Source: Sipunculus nudus
Lineage: Eukaryota; Annelida; Sipuncula; Golfingiida; Sipunculidae
DNA: 64,000 bases
Assembly (NCBI GenBank): GCA_026874595.1
Contig: CM049307.1
Span: 30,357,079-30,421,078, forward strand
Direction of reading: 5' to 3'
A model generated the notes under the pieces. It was given only the letters and a program-made list of their open reading frames with translations, had not been told where the DNA came from and did not search any database. This document shows positions 40,901 through 54,500 of the stretch, piece after piece (within the stretch, counting starts at the first letter, position 1; each line of letters opens with the position of its first letter). Made by a program: the position numbers and the translations under genes.

Positions 40901-42074
40901 ATGACTAAAAGTATTAGACTTCATCATGCAGAAAATAGATTTTAATTTATAATGATTCTGGTAGTCAATTCGCTGGCCCTTTATATGTAGCCACAAGCGT
41001 GATGGTCTTTAATCATGGATTACGAATGAGACTGTTCCGATATCTGAAGTCAATTAACTAAAGACAATCCCTTTAACCTTTTACAGAATTAGGCAAGAAA
41101 ACCCTGAGGCTGCACAGAGGCTGTTTACTTTGTTTATATCATGTAGGCCAGTAGAATTGGTGAAAAAGGTAAAGGAAATGCATCAGAATTTCTGTTTGAA
41201 CTTTCATTTTTGTAAGGTATGTAGTATGACAAACTAAAAGAATACCAAAATCATCTGATGGGAAAATTAATATTTTACGTTTTTCGTATACCCGTGTTTT
41301 AATTTTACATATATTTTCTTCTCATAAGTTACAGCCATGCAGATACACAGATGCAGATTTTATAATTTCTCCCACCAAAACCTGACAAGTATCAGGTTTA
41401 CTTGTTAACAGGTACACCATGACAGCTTTATCTTAGTACATACGACTGGTAGCGCCACCTACAAACATTTATCCGTTGTTGTTGCCGTTTGCCTCCCTTG
41501 AACGGCCCGTGTTGGGTGAAAACATGCGCAAGCTTATAACAATAGTGCTTGCATACATTGCCGTCAACGTTTACGTATTCAAATATCTCAAATCTTGCAC
41601 ACAAAAATCAGTGGCGCTGCATGCTTATAATCATTTATCCGACTTACGCAGTTCAACTGTCTTTCACCGATGCTTCACAATAAGGTCAGTTACTTCATTA
41701 ATATTATATATATATATACATATATATGCTTGGAGTGCCACCTACATTCGTTTCTCCATTTGTTTGTAAAACAATAATGCCTTACCTATCTAATGAATAT
41801 TTGAATGCATTGCGTGTAAAGTTTGCGCGACCACATATCTTGAATAGCTTTACCTTATACAAAAGACCAGCAGCGGGGTTATCTCCTATAATTTCTCATT
41901 TTATTGCCCTTTCTGGCTTTTTGAAATTTGAAAATCACACAGGCTCCATATATCTTAAGAGATGGGGGGGGGGAGGGTGTATATATCGCCCCCACTTTTA
42001 AGCAAAGGGGGATGGTCAATGTATTATTTTTAAAACCATAAACCTTATTGTTACATATAAGAAAATAAATTAAA

Positions 42075-42119
<45 letters not shown>

Positions 42120-42470
42120 ACTGGAATAGAATACACAGAAAAGTCGGTTCACTCCCATCGGCAGTGAACCGACTTTTCTGTGGCATGGCTAATCTTAATA
42201 TTATATAGCGAAGGTTAAGATAAACAGTGACGCCTTTTAGATAGATTAACTAGTTTATTAACACATGAGCTTTTGAAGTACACAGACTTCTTCGTCAGGT
42301 GGTAATTGAGTGGGAACGTGTAGAGAGATGTTATATGATGGAACGACAATGTATAGAGTCCATAGTGATGTCTGTTCGCTCGTGTGTTAATAAACTAGTT
42401 AGTCTATCTAAAAGGCGTCCCGGTTTATCTTAACCTTCGCTTCAACTATAGACTAACACGGCTGTACCAA

Positions 42471-42536
<66 letters not shown>

Positions 42537-45500
42537 TATCCCGACTTTGATTACCCTTTTTCATGGGGGGGGGGGCGTAAAGGAGCGCCCCCCCCCCTCC
42601 TTTATTCTGCTATCACTTATGTCAGTCAACTACTGGCAGTTGTTATGTTTGTAAACTCACAATTATTTTATGTATTATAAACTACATCGCAAAGCTATCG
42701 GTGAAGTTGTATTTTCTGATACAATGACCAGAAGTGTTATGTCTTCCTGTCTTTCAGTTTGAGCACTAACGACAAGCGACATATGTTTCTATCTGTGGTA
42801 TCTTTGTTTTTAATTCTATCTTTGGTCGGAAAAATTCATCTGAGATAAATTGATAATCCATCTACCTTCTAACCAACCGCTCGTTAACAAGACATATTTC
42901 ATAAACTTAACGTGAGGATGGACACGTCTAATTGTCTCTCAAACAGAGGAGGTATAATATCACATTGGAAACCTAAAAGAAAGACTTTCTGACCTTATTT
43001 TCTAGCTATGAGAAGAAAATTTACTCTTCCCAATGAACACAATTGTAACAAATAACATTTGCCAATGGCTTTCACCTCTTTTTCTGGATATTTTCTATTT
43101 TATTATTTTAGTGAATTATGCAATTAAAATCGTGGTGACTCGTGTAAAATTAAGCTGAGCGTCATGGCGTTATATGTTTTAAGGATTTTATCACACGTTT
43201 TCACAATACGTTTTGATTTTGTGAACGTTTATACGAAATTATCATCGGACCAATATTTCATTGTGATGGCATTTCGTAAAAATAAATAAACATTGAACAA
43301 AAAGACGAATTCTTTATTGTTAACTGACAGAGAGTATCTCTTCTGGCATGCAAACTTCTACGGATACACGTGTCCAAAGTTTGAGGGTTTAAGAGAACGT
43401 GTGAGCTCCTTTAGAACCATACAGAGCGTGCCCAAGAGATGGCCCATTAATCAACCAACTTGACGTCATATCTTCCTTACTCCTACGTTGTCATGTTCAA
43501 AAAGGTTGAAGGGATTTAAATAAGATACTAAGTCAGGTTGTCAGAAGGCTAAGCAAGGATGAACACTATTAGCGTCAAGGACATGCAGTATTAAGTATTC
43601 ACTGGCACATCCATAAACATCCTACAACAGGATAATGTAGTTCTGTAATAGTCTCTCACTACTGTATGACTTAATATTCGCTTTCATTCAGAGGTGAATT
43701 ATATATATTTTTACTTAAAGTACACAATCACTTCATATAAACACCAAACGGACAGAGCTGATACAAAAATTTGATTTAAACAATTCAAAATGATTTAAAT
43801 CAATCGAGAAATGTGATCGTTTTGTTCCTATTGTTATTTATTTCTCATTCAATATTTTACTTTGGAGTGCTCTGAAAAAAAAAAGAAATTTTGTGTGAAA
43901 CGCACGAGACCGTTTCTTCTCTTTTTGTCTAAGTGAAATAAACAGGACATACTGCCTTTTTCTGGGTCCTGAAATGTACAGTGGAATCGTATATATATAT
44001 ATATATCGCTAACAAGCAGAAAAGAGGGAAAGCCCTCGCCAACGAATTCGATGCTGCCCCCCCCCCCCCCCTATCTTCAAATCCTGGATACGCCACTGCC
44101 TCCCACGCGAGTCATATCCCCCAACTCCCACTCCCACCCTTGAGGATAAATTGACGCCTCAGAGGTATAACATGGTTTTTCCTGAAATTTTGCATGTCCA
44201 AAGATGAGAAGTGTCTAACGCCATTCCCCCTCCCAAAATTGATAATGGCGGATACACAGCTGTCGCATGCCCCCCCCCCTTTCCAGGTAGTGTACTTTTG
44301 TAGTGTTATTACACTTACCAGACTGGCAGGCCGGACTCAACTTGTAATATTCTGACACACAAACTATAACTACCGCAGCATTCTCCACAGCTGAAGCCAT
44401 GGCTTCTATAGTACTGCCAGCCATGTTGTCCCGGTCAATCCAAAGCTTATAGCTGTCAGCCTAGTTCAGAAATTAATACTTCTCTTACAGGAACGAATCA
44501 GTATTATATAGGTAAACACTTTCGTCAAAAAGTATTTGTTTTGGGTTATTATCAGTGAATGATAGTTTAATGAACGTTTATAAAGCTGAATGATCGCAAT
44601 ATTTATTATCTCAGATATTCAAATGTTGAATCAATGTTTCATCTGACCACTTACCACATTATCAAGCCCATGTTTAAAGTGTTTTGTTTCGCATAAATTG
44701 GGACTCAAAATACTGCGTTATTGTCATTATGAAGAAGATTAGGCAGTGTTCTCGATACCAAATTACCCCATTTTTTTTCGGCCACATTAACAGCCTTTTC
44801 CAGCCTTAAAGTAAAGCCTTCTAGTTTTAAATATAACACTGCAGTCTAAAGTTCCAATATACCTAACTGGTTGTTTAAATAACGTAATTTTAATAATAAA
44901 CCATTGATGTATAGATATTTTAATTGCGACCGCCATATTGAATTTTAATAGAGCTTCATTACTTTTACTGTATTGTTCTATGATCAAAATTTGGTTAAAA
45001 CATTTGAAGGAACACTGATTAAAAAAAAGAAAAAAGTAATTATGTAATTTTTCCAGTATAATTCAAGTTCAGGTGAAATTTACATGTATAATTGACATAA
45101 TTAAATACATATTTATATTCCTTAATCCTGTCGACAACACTTTACCTCAAATGATCATGGTAGTTAACTGATATTTTAGTCATTATCTTCACGCTTAAAA
45201 ATAGAATACAAAAAGCCTTCAAAGACCGGCACTAAAATCGCAATCAGTGGATACAAGCTTCTCGCAAACAATATCAAGCGAAGGACTAACCTGTAGTCTG
45301 TCTGCAATCCGATGAACTATCTCTTTATGTTTGTGGTTATAGCTGATGAAAACGTGCTTCTTCCTTGAATCTCTGGTTGTTTCTATTACATCAAAAGCAT
45401 GCATTGCATTTGAAGTTTAAGTTGCACTTTAAACAGTTCAAAATGTTTAATAATATTAGTCACATTCAGGCGCATATTTAAGAAGGCAATATATTCGCAT

Positions 45501-48500
45501 ATTTTATTCAGTTTTAAATTAACATCATCTCTTGCGCCCTGGAACGCTTTGGGTGACGATCAGTGGCATTTTAAAGGGAAAGAGTGGAAGCATTTTTAGC
45601 TCAGCAGACTGTAAGTCATCTGAGTTATAGCGATCACCCTTTGTGCGTCTTCCGTCCGGCCCGCCGGCCGTTAACAGGGCACAACCGTTAGACCCAGAAA
45701 ATTCTAACTGTACATCATGGGAGGTCCAAGGCAATTCCTGGGCAAATGTCCGTGGAAACATGCAATTAGGTCACTGTGACCTTAATTCTGCGAGCTATAG
45801 GAAAAATACGTCATTTAAGCACCCTGAATGTCAAATGGGTCAAAATCGTCTAGAATCTTCTAACGCAACACCCAGAGAGATTCAGGTAAAATCTCCTTGA
45901 AAAGCTGAAATTAGGTCACCATGACCTATATTATGCGAGATATAGGAAAAATACGTCAAATTAGCACCCTGAATGTCAAATGAGCAAAAATCGTCTCTGT
46001 AAGGCCTAGAATTTTCCAACGTAACATCAACTGAGGTTATTACCAAATCGCCTTGGAAACATGAAATTAGGGCTCGGTGGCCAATGTTTTGTAAGTTAGT
46101 CCGAAACATGATTTTTAGCATCCAGACAGTCAGACGGGGAACAAAGTGCATCCATTTTCCAATCTTCAATCATCCAATTTTCTAATATTTCATCCAGTTA
46201 AGTCATAGTGACCTATATTCTATGAGCTACTGGCAAACAACATGATTTTGAGCAACCAGACAGCCACACAGGGCACAAACTTAACTGTTGGACCTAGAAC
46301 TTTTTTTATTGTAAATTCAAGGGAGGACCTAAGCATGTCTTGAAAATAGGTCACTATGATGTAAGTTTTGAGAGCTAGAGGGGAAAACATGATTTTAGTA
46401 CAGTGAAAGTCAGATTGGCACAAATCAAAATGGATGGACCTAGAACCTTCTCACTGAATATTAGAGGAGGTTTTGGTTTCAGCATCCTATTACTCAGACG
46501 GGCACAACGGTAGCAGTTGCATCTAGAAACTTCTGATTTCATTAAGAGCCAGGGAGACCCCCGTAAAATCGTCTTAGAACCTTATATAAGGGCAGTGAGT
46601 GTCAGATCCTGTATGTATTTAGCACCAGATCCGTAAGATGGGCACAAATCGTAGCCGTTGGACCTAGAACTTTTTTTATTGTAAATTCAAGGGAGGACCT
46701 TGGCATGTCTTGAAAATAGGTCACTATGATGTAAGTTTTGAGAGCTAGAGGGGAAAACATGATTTTAGTACAGTGAAAGTCAGATTGGCACAAATCAAAA
46801 TGGATGGACCTAGAACCTTCTCACTGAATATTAGAGGAGGTTTTGGTTTCAGCATCCTATTACTCAGACGGGCACAACGGTAGCAGCTGCATCTAGAAAC
46901 TTCTGATTTCATTAAGAGCCAGGGAGACCCCCGTAAAATCGTCTTAGAACCTTATATAAGGGCAGTGAGTGTCAGATCCTGTATGTATTTAGCACCAGAT
47001 CCGTAAGATGGGCACAAATCGTAGCCGTTGGACATTGAACTTAGCATCAAGGTAAAATCTTCTTGCTAACCCTAAAGAAGGTCAAGGTAACCTTTTCATA
47101 ATGCCAATGTACGAAACGCTTGATTTTTAGTATTCTGGAAGTCATTTTATCTATAGTCCAAGGTTCCTTAACAATATTTTTCACCAGATCATAATATTAA
47201 TAAATTATTTCATGCATCACCTGTTTCTCAAATTCAGCTGGGCGTCATGGCCCATAGGTCACCTTTTTTATGTGATACAGGTTGTAGAAAGTGATGTTGA
47301 AACTTACAACACTATACAATATGTGTGAAGTTGAGGTTCCTGAAATGTGAAAAAGCAGATTTTCCTTCACCTTTGATTTTCTCTGCTTTTCTCTCTCCTT
47401 TCCCCTGGATTTTCCACAAGGCCCCGGCCGCCATTTTCTGGACTTCCTTTTGATCAGATTCGGCCAGAGCCTCGAGCGCCGGGATACAGCCTTCTTCATC
47501 TTTTAGCTTCTGTCTTGCCTCCATACCAAATGACAGAGTCCAGCAGCATTTGGCAGCCATTTTCTGCTCCTCAACAATATCACCTTTCATCATGGTTACT
47601 AGACTCGGCAGAACCCCTGCTTGAATGATCTGTAATTATGAGACATTATAATAACTTGTGTTACTTAGTATCTAAGAATGTTCCCCGTTGTCAGTTTAAG
47701 TGCATAGGAGCCAGTACTTAATGCGAGCGTTACCTCTGTCACTTTTAAACTCGTAGATAGAACTAAAGTTTTAAGCACGTTTAAAATTTTCTTCTGGTTA
47801 TTGTAATACGATATGGATTTAAAAGAATTTTGACATATAATGTAAATAATCAGATTAAAAAAAATAATATGGTTGAATATTTTCGTATAATATACATAGT
47901 TGTAACTGGATATGTGGTCGTAACTTAGATAGAGGAATTGAGAAATACCTTCATTTTGTTCCTGTCATTTACAGCAAGATTAGCCAGGCCCTCAGTCATT
48001 TCCACAGAGCTGAATAGATAATACCCACGGCGGTCTTCACTCATAATTGCCTTTTTTAAACTTTTGCTCAAGAAAACAAAGCAACCTGCAAATACCAATT
48101 AACATAATTGAAACCACACCCTTGTGTTTCAACAACAACAAAAAACATGTCAGTACATTACTGCAAACTGTTCACATTATAGCTATACTAACCTGCTTCC
48201 TCGAGAATTTCATTTTCATTTTCATCAATAATGTTTGCCAAAGTGAATGCCGCTACCCCTTGTAGCAAAACATGGTTTGATGACAGAAATGGTTTCACCA
48301 ACTGGAATAAGATGAAAAATGGCATAAAAATGTTACATATAGTCCAGTGGATAAGTTGAAAGTGCAATATACATAAGCACACACCAGTGATGACTGACAG
48401 CACCAGATGTTTCAAAACCAAAACCAAGATCGGGTCTCGTACCAGTTATAACGTTCATGCAGCTAATTATAAAATATATAAAAATAACAATGTCTTTATT

Positions 48501-51500
48501 TTTAATCAAAAGAAGCAAAAGTCATACCAGAGTTGCGAACGCATTCCTCGTTTAACTCTGCAACAGCAATCCCAAACCAACGCCATTTCTTACTTAACAT
48601 CGATTTAAATTTTAAAAAAAAATCGAGCCCTTCAAGCCCTTTAAAAATCCTACATCATGTCTGATCAATTCGCATAAAGTTTGAAAACAGTTTTGGCTTT
48701 TAGATTAGGCTTTGAATATTATGCTGAGAAAAATCTTGAATATGTTTTTTTTTACACAATGACTACCTCTGGTCTCAACTCCAAGCCGAGACTAATATCT
48801 GTAAAACTGTTTAGAATATATACCGACACATGCAGTGTATATAGGAAAACTGTATCTGCATCTCACGCATACATAGAAGGTAAACGCCCTTGACTTCAAA
48901 CTTAATGAATTTACCTACCTCAATAGCATTTTCTTTCCTATATATATTCTTGACTTCTGGTACTTTGGAGATATTGAACAGAATAGTTAGGGGCACATCT
49001 AACAAATCTGCAGTTTCCTACAAGGAAGCAACATAGTTTACAAAGGCAGCCTGAAAGTTATTTTCAGTAACAAAATAACATTAATGGTCCTGCATTCACG
49101 TATTTATGAAGGAGTATTACTCGTCCGTCTCTCCTTCTCTCTCTCTCTTGCATTTATATGAATTATAATGTATTTAAAGGTTTGTTCCATCAAAGGTAAC
49201 TTTCCATCTTGTATCGATAAATCATCCCGCACATACTAAAATGGTTTTAATGATAGTGGTATATTCTTGATACTACTGGGCCAACCTTCAACGATCTGTT
49301 GTTGTAACAGCTGAAGTGTTTGGTCTCTAGCTACTGCATGTTGTAATTCAGCCAGTTTTATCGGCGTTATGTCCAGGATTTCATGTATTGACATCTCCAT
49401 TCTAGGTATGTCCTCTTGGTCTACAGGAATCATCTATTTTACCTGGTCTGCATTCTCAACTGATGCACGATTTTCTAGTTTTGTGTCACTTGATATGTAA
49501 GTAGGGGTTTTCTCCTCTGCAATATTTTACAACTGGCACTAAATTTTACTCGTTACTCGCTTTCTGTCTGATGGTGCAGGTGGTTTGACAGATAAATCAG
49601 ACTATGTGAGTCACTGGTATCTACTACAGTGGCTTCCTGCTTAGTCTCTACAGAGCAATGAAGTGTAATTAAATTGAGTGCTCTGCTGGTTCTCGGATCT
49701 AGTATAATAGGACCAATTGTTTCAGTAACAAAGAAGGATCATGCGAATTTCAAGTTTCAGTAGCTACACACACTTTTCCTAAGTTCTTTATTTGAGATCC
49801 GCCATATGCTGAAAGAATAGCATCTGATTTCTCTATAACACCTGGTTTGGGGTTACCTTCAAGATCAAGTTTCTCAGGCTAAAGCTTCTTGTAATATGAG
49901 ATTGGCATGAAATTACCTGCGGCGCCAGTATCTAACTTGCACTTAATATCAATTATTTTGCGCTGACTCAATTTATGAACCTGTAATGTTGCATATAGCT
50001 GTTGTCTAGGATCATTATTGTCATTTTTCCCTACCGACACAGAGTCAAATGATACGTGTTGAAGATTACAGGTTCCTTTACTGGAGGATTGACGGGCTCG
50101 GGGGGCAACTTTAAATAGCAATGTTCAACATAATATATTTTCATATTAAAATGATTTCATTTATCATATTAACTTCTCCAAAACATATTCCGGCCAATTT
50201 CTTTGCTTCAATCAGATTTTTATGCATAACACCATACATATAATGGATCTATATATTTATTGCCTAACACGATTTGTGTGATTTTCCATATATCCTCTGA
50301 TACCACAGCACCGATTGTCCTGATTTTCGACATACATATGGTTCGGGTTTGTCCTAAGACATTTCACCATTCGTACCGGAACGTATTCGTCCAAGTCATC
50401 CAGACCCAGACACAAGGTCAACTCAAAGACAGAACACTTACATGAGAGACTATTTGACATCAGAACTAACTGCTCGCCCAAACCCGTGTATAGCACGTGT
50501 ATTTGCTAGTTTAAAGTATTTTGCAGACTTTGTATTTGATGACGTGTAGCTTCATGAGCACGGATAATAGTAATTGCTTCCTTAAATTTGAGTTTTTCGT
50601 CACTACCTATCAATAGTTTCTGGACCTCACTAGTGTTGTAGCCCCATATTAGCTGATCAAGCATACGATCTTCCACTCCGGTCTGATCACGAAATTTACA
50701 TTTAACAGCTATTGTTTTGAGCTCTTTAACAAATATCTCAACTGGCAAGGCCCCTCGCTTCCTGTTCATTAGCTGGTATCTGAACAGTCTATGTGTAGTG
50801 ACTGGCTCGAAATGTTTCTGGAATTTATTCAATACAACATATGGGTCTCTAGATTGTTCCATATTATCCAAGATGAAAGTCATCACCTTCAACTCCCACC
50901 ATATCAGGATGTAACTCTGTCTTTCAGGTCAACGGTTTTGTAGTAACTTTTAAATAAATGTTCACATCGGCGCCTGAAATTTGTAAATGCTGCAGCTTTA
51001 TCAGCGTTATCCCTACTCTTATTAAATGATAGGTCGCATTTTGCTCCCACTTTATTCCCGCTCCATTTACCTCATATAACTTTCAGACTATTTTATCTTA
51101 GCCATGTCTGCGTTTCCAGAAAAACGCATACCAGCCCAGGGAGGAGTGTCAATTTGGACCCGGTCAACTTCAGCCGGCTGTTACAACAACTTAGATTCAA
51201 ATATTAAAATAATATTTATGAACTTTTACTTTTGGTATAATAAAATAGGAAAATATTTTGTAGAATGTTAATTTACTGCGGTCATTTCTCTTATAACAGC
51301 ATACCGTATTTGATAACTGTTTAACTGTCAATGAATGAACCAATCAGAGGCCTGTACCGAATGAGTTTATTCTCTACGGGACTATAGAATCGTCTGCAAC
51401 CATGGCGGGTGAGCAATGGGTGTTCTGTCAGCTCAGAAAACAGTTTTAAAACTGCAGTATTTATTCCCGGTCAAAATATTATTGCAGCTTTTAGCGGCAG

Positions 51501-54500
51501 ATAGGAACAAAAGAACACAAGTTGAAATATTTATACGGTTTACTATGTGTATTCCAGCTGAACAGCGAAAGTAATGGCTTGAAACACCAAATCACCGCAT
51601 GCAATAATACTATGTACTTTCCGTACTTCCGTTCCTTCGGAATGGACTTCGTGGATTCTCTGTTTACATCTGAATTGACATTGTTTTGGGCCAAATATCA
51701 GCCACAAATAACGATTCAAGCGACTGTGTATAAAGTCAATGTTCACTTCAGGCAAGCTCAGAGTCAGTTCTATAAACGGTCCCCGTGTTATAAAACTCCT
51801 GCCACCATGTTAAAAACGTGACACCCTGGTTTAATGAACAGTTTATTACCAAGTACAAGCTGCACGTATGCTCCCCTTCTCACATCATGGCTGGATATCA
51901 TTCTCCACACGAGACCTGTCTATGATGTTCAAGGATAGATCCCATGCACACATTCGTGCGCACTGCAAGCTTTCAAGACGATATCGAGCCATGTCGCCCG
52001 AGAAGTGTAACTTGCAAAAATTAAGTTAATGGTGTAAATACAGAGTAAGCTTCGACAACATTCCAAATATAACCAACAAAAGGTATTTGGCCATGAAACA
52101 TATTTTTTATATTGAATAACCTGTGGATTTATTTTGTGGTGTAATATCGCGGTATTGTTCATAGAAACAGAAGCTCATGCACGTGCTTCCTTGGATTGTT
52201 TACGTTATACAACTGTTCCAGAAATGTTGAAGATGTAAATGCACGGTGATAGTGCAGTAACACTTGTTGTTGTTTTAAAGAATATGCAAAGAATAACCTG
52301 CATGAACTGGGTGGATTAACCATTATTGCATGCTGACATAAGACATGGTACCAAGGGATCGAGAGCCACATGTTGTTTACATTTACTCATCCTACAAATG
52401 AGACGGTGACTGGGTCAATGTCAGGTCAAACATTCTTGAAGTCCGTAACTGCCAGCAGGGATTATTCATTCGGTACAATAGACCTTATCTCTGCGCGGAG
52501 GTTGGGCTGGATAATCTATATCAGGGAATCAGCAAAATATCATGCCTGCACGATATTGTTAGCTCTGCCGTTACTTGCTGTCATCTAGCGGCCACTTTGT
52601 ATACTAATATACTCAGTTCGCGGAATGTTTGCACGTACAAACTACTATATATCGGCGCCTTTGAGCTGTAATTCGGCTCTTCAAAACCTATCCACCTCTC
52701 GTCAAAACATGACCTACATGGATGCTGACAAGGGCTTTGCAGCACCCACGCCTGACATCAAAGCCATAAGTGAACCTCAATCTCCTAGTACTTAAAGAAA
52801 CACATTAAAAATAATTAAAAATACGCATTGATTCCAAAGTGTCAGCATTGTGACATCGGATCAATTCGTTCATTTTTTTTCGTACTCACCTGATCACAGA
52901 TGTGCGGCTGGTCTTTCAAATATGGCAGTAGAAGTTTTATCAGTCCCGCTTCACCAACCAGCTGATAAAATTAAGAAAAGAAATAATAAAATACATAAAC
53001 ACTTTAAAACTGTTTTTGAAAATTTGAATCTAAAGATTTTGAATTTTCATGTCGATCTCGAACTTGATCATGAGTTCTTTCGAGATTATTATTTACATAC
53101 ACAGATGGTATAACTACCTTTTACATGCGGTTAATAAGAAAGACAAAACATTCTTGTACCAATACATATGTTTGGTTAATGCCTAACATATGGTGTGTAT
53201 TTCCCACAGATACCCGTGTTCTATAATATTAACAATATTGAAACTCCTTTCATCTTTCCATGCTTAAAATTATCCAATTTATCATGGCTCCGATTTTAAC
53301 TCGATGTGATACATAAAAATGCCTTATTTCATTGATTGATGATGTCAGTTGCCCACAATGTGACAAATTTTATTGGCAGACCTTTGCCTCAAGTTACGTT
53401 CGAATATAATGATTTATATCCCCCGATTTTTTTTTTATTTTTTAAATGTGGTCAATGAAATGGCTTTGAATCCTTACAACTATAAGGCAAGATTTAGGAC
53501 AGACTGATTTATAAGAAAGGAGGATGTCCTCTCTAATATTACTCACCGTTTCAAATACTTTTCCATAGCCTCAAGTTGTTATTCATAATTATTAGCAGCT
53601 CAGCTAACTGTAAGTCAAGTAAACTATAGGGATGTTTTTTTTTCGGTCGTTTGTTATGCCGTACGTCCGTCTGTTAACAGGGCACAAATCACTGGGCCGA
53701 GAGATTTCAAGCCTAAAATTCTAGGTCTTCTGTTGAAACCCAAAAGTACATCAGTGTGACCTATGTTCCAGGAGTTATGGTGCGAAAACGCTGGATGATT
53801 GTCATAAAATCCAAAATGTTACTTGATCTTGAAGAACCTTAACTGCTGCTGATGAGTGGTGACACTGCCGACAATATTTCTATTGTACGATTTGTACTTG
53901 TATTTGAGCATGACAGATCAAAACCATCACCCGAAAGCTGAGCTCAAATCTCAAATGTAAACCAAGAGAAGTTCAAAATTCACATGCTGTATATCCTTAT
54001 ATTTCTTCTATGGAATCTAAAATTGCCTCACTGTGACCAATATTCTCTGAATAACAGAACAAAAACGTGTTTCAGCATCTCATAACTAAGACTCCAGACT
54101 CCCGTCTGTACAAATTTGTAAAAATAGGCCAGGTTTTTCAGAAACGGCTGAATCCTGAATACCTACAGATCTTGTCAAACACAATTTTACAAACGTTTAC
54201 TTTTATTTTTGAAGATGACAGATTACAGCCATCGGTCGAAACTTCAATGAGGCAAAAATTTTTAAACTTAAAGCCCTGGAAGTTTTAAGTCCACATTCTG
54301 ACAGGTGCTTCGTGAAAATGCAAAAGTAGAGTACTGTACTCTACATTATGTGAGTCATACAGCGGAAACACGTTCCTGCACCTCAAAAACTGATATTCGT
54401 GCCACATTTCATAGGAACATCTGATTGGATTGATATGAATATGAATTGTGTTACCGGACTGGAAGTTAAAAGTACTGTCGTTTTTGCACGGTCACGCCAC

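Noticed and set aside
44215-45404. Bacterial TIR gene gained by contamination or recent transfer
   Set aside because: The TIR is spread over exons with GT-AG introns in phase with ARM and SAM exons, so it belongs to a eukaryotic gene.
45590-47240. CRISPR-like regularly spaced repeats
   Set aside because: Spacing is irregular, repeats are degenerate and the context is a eukaryotic intron.
51330-51412. CCAAT-box-like ACCAATCAGAG followed by CCATGGCGG and GTGAGC, resembling a promoter and first exon on the plus strand
   Set aside because: Lies within what looks like the 5' part of a gypsy remnant, and no downstream plus-strand exons were found.
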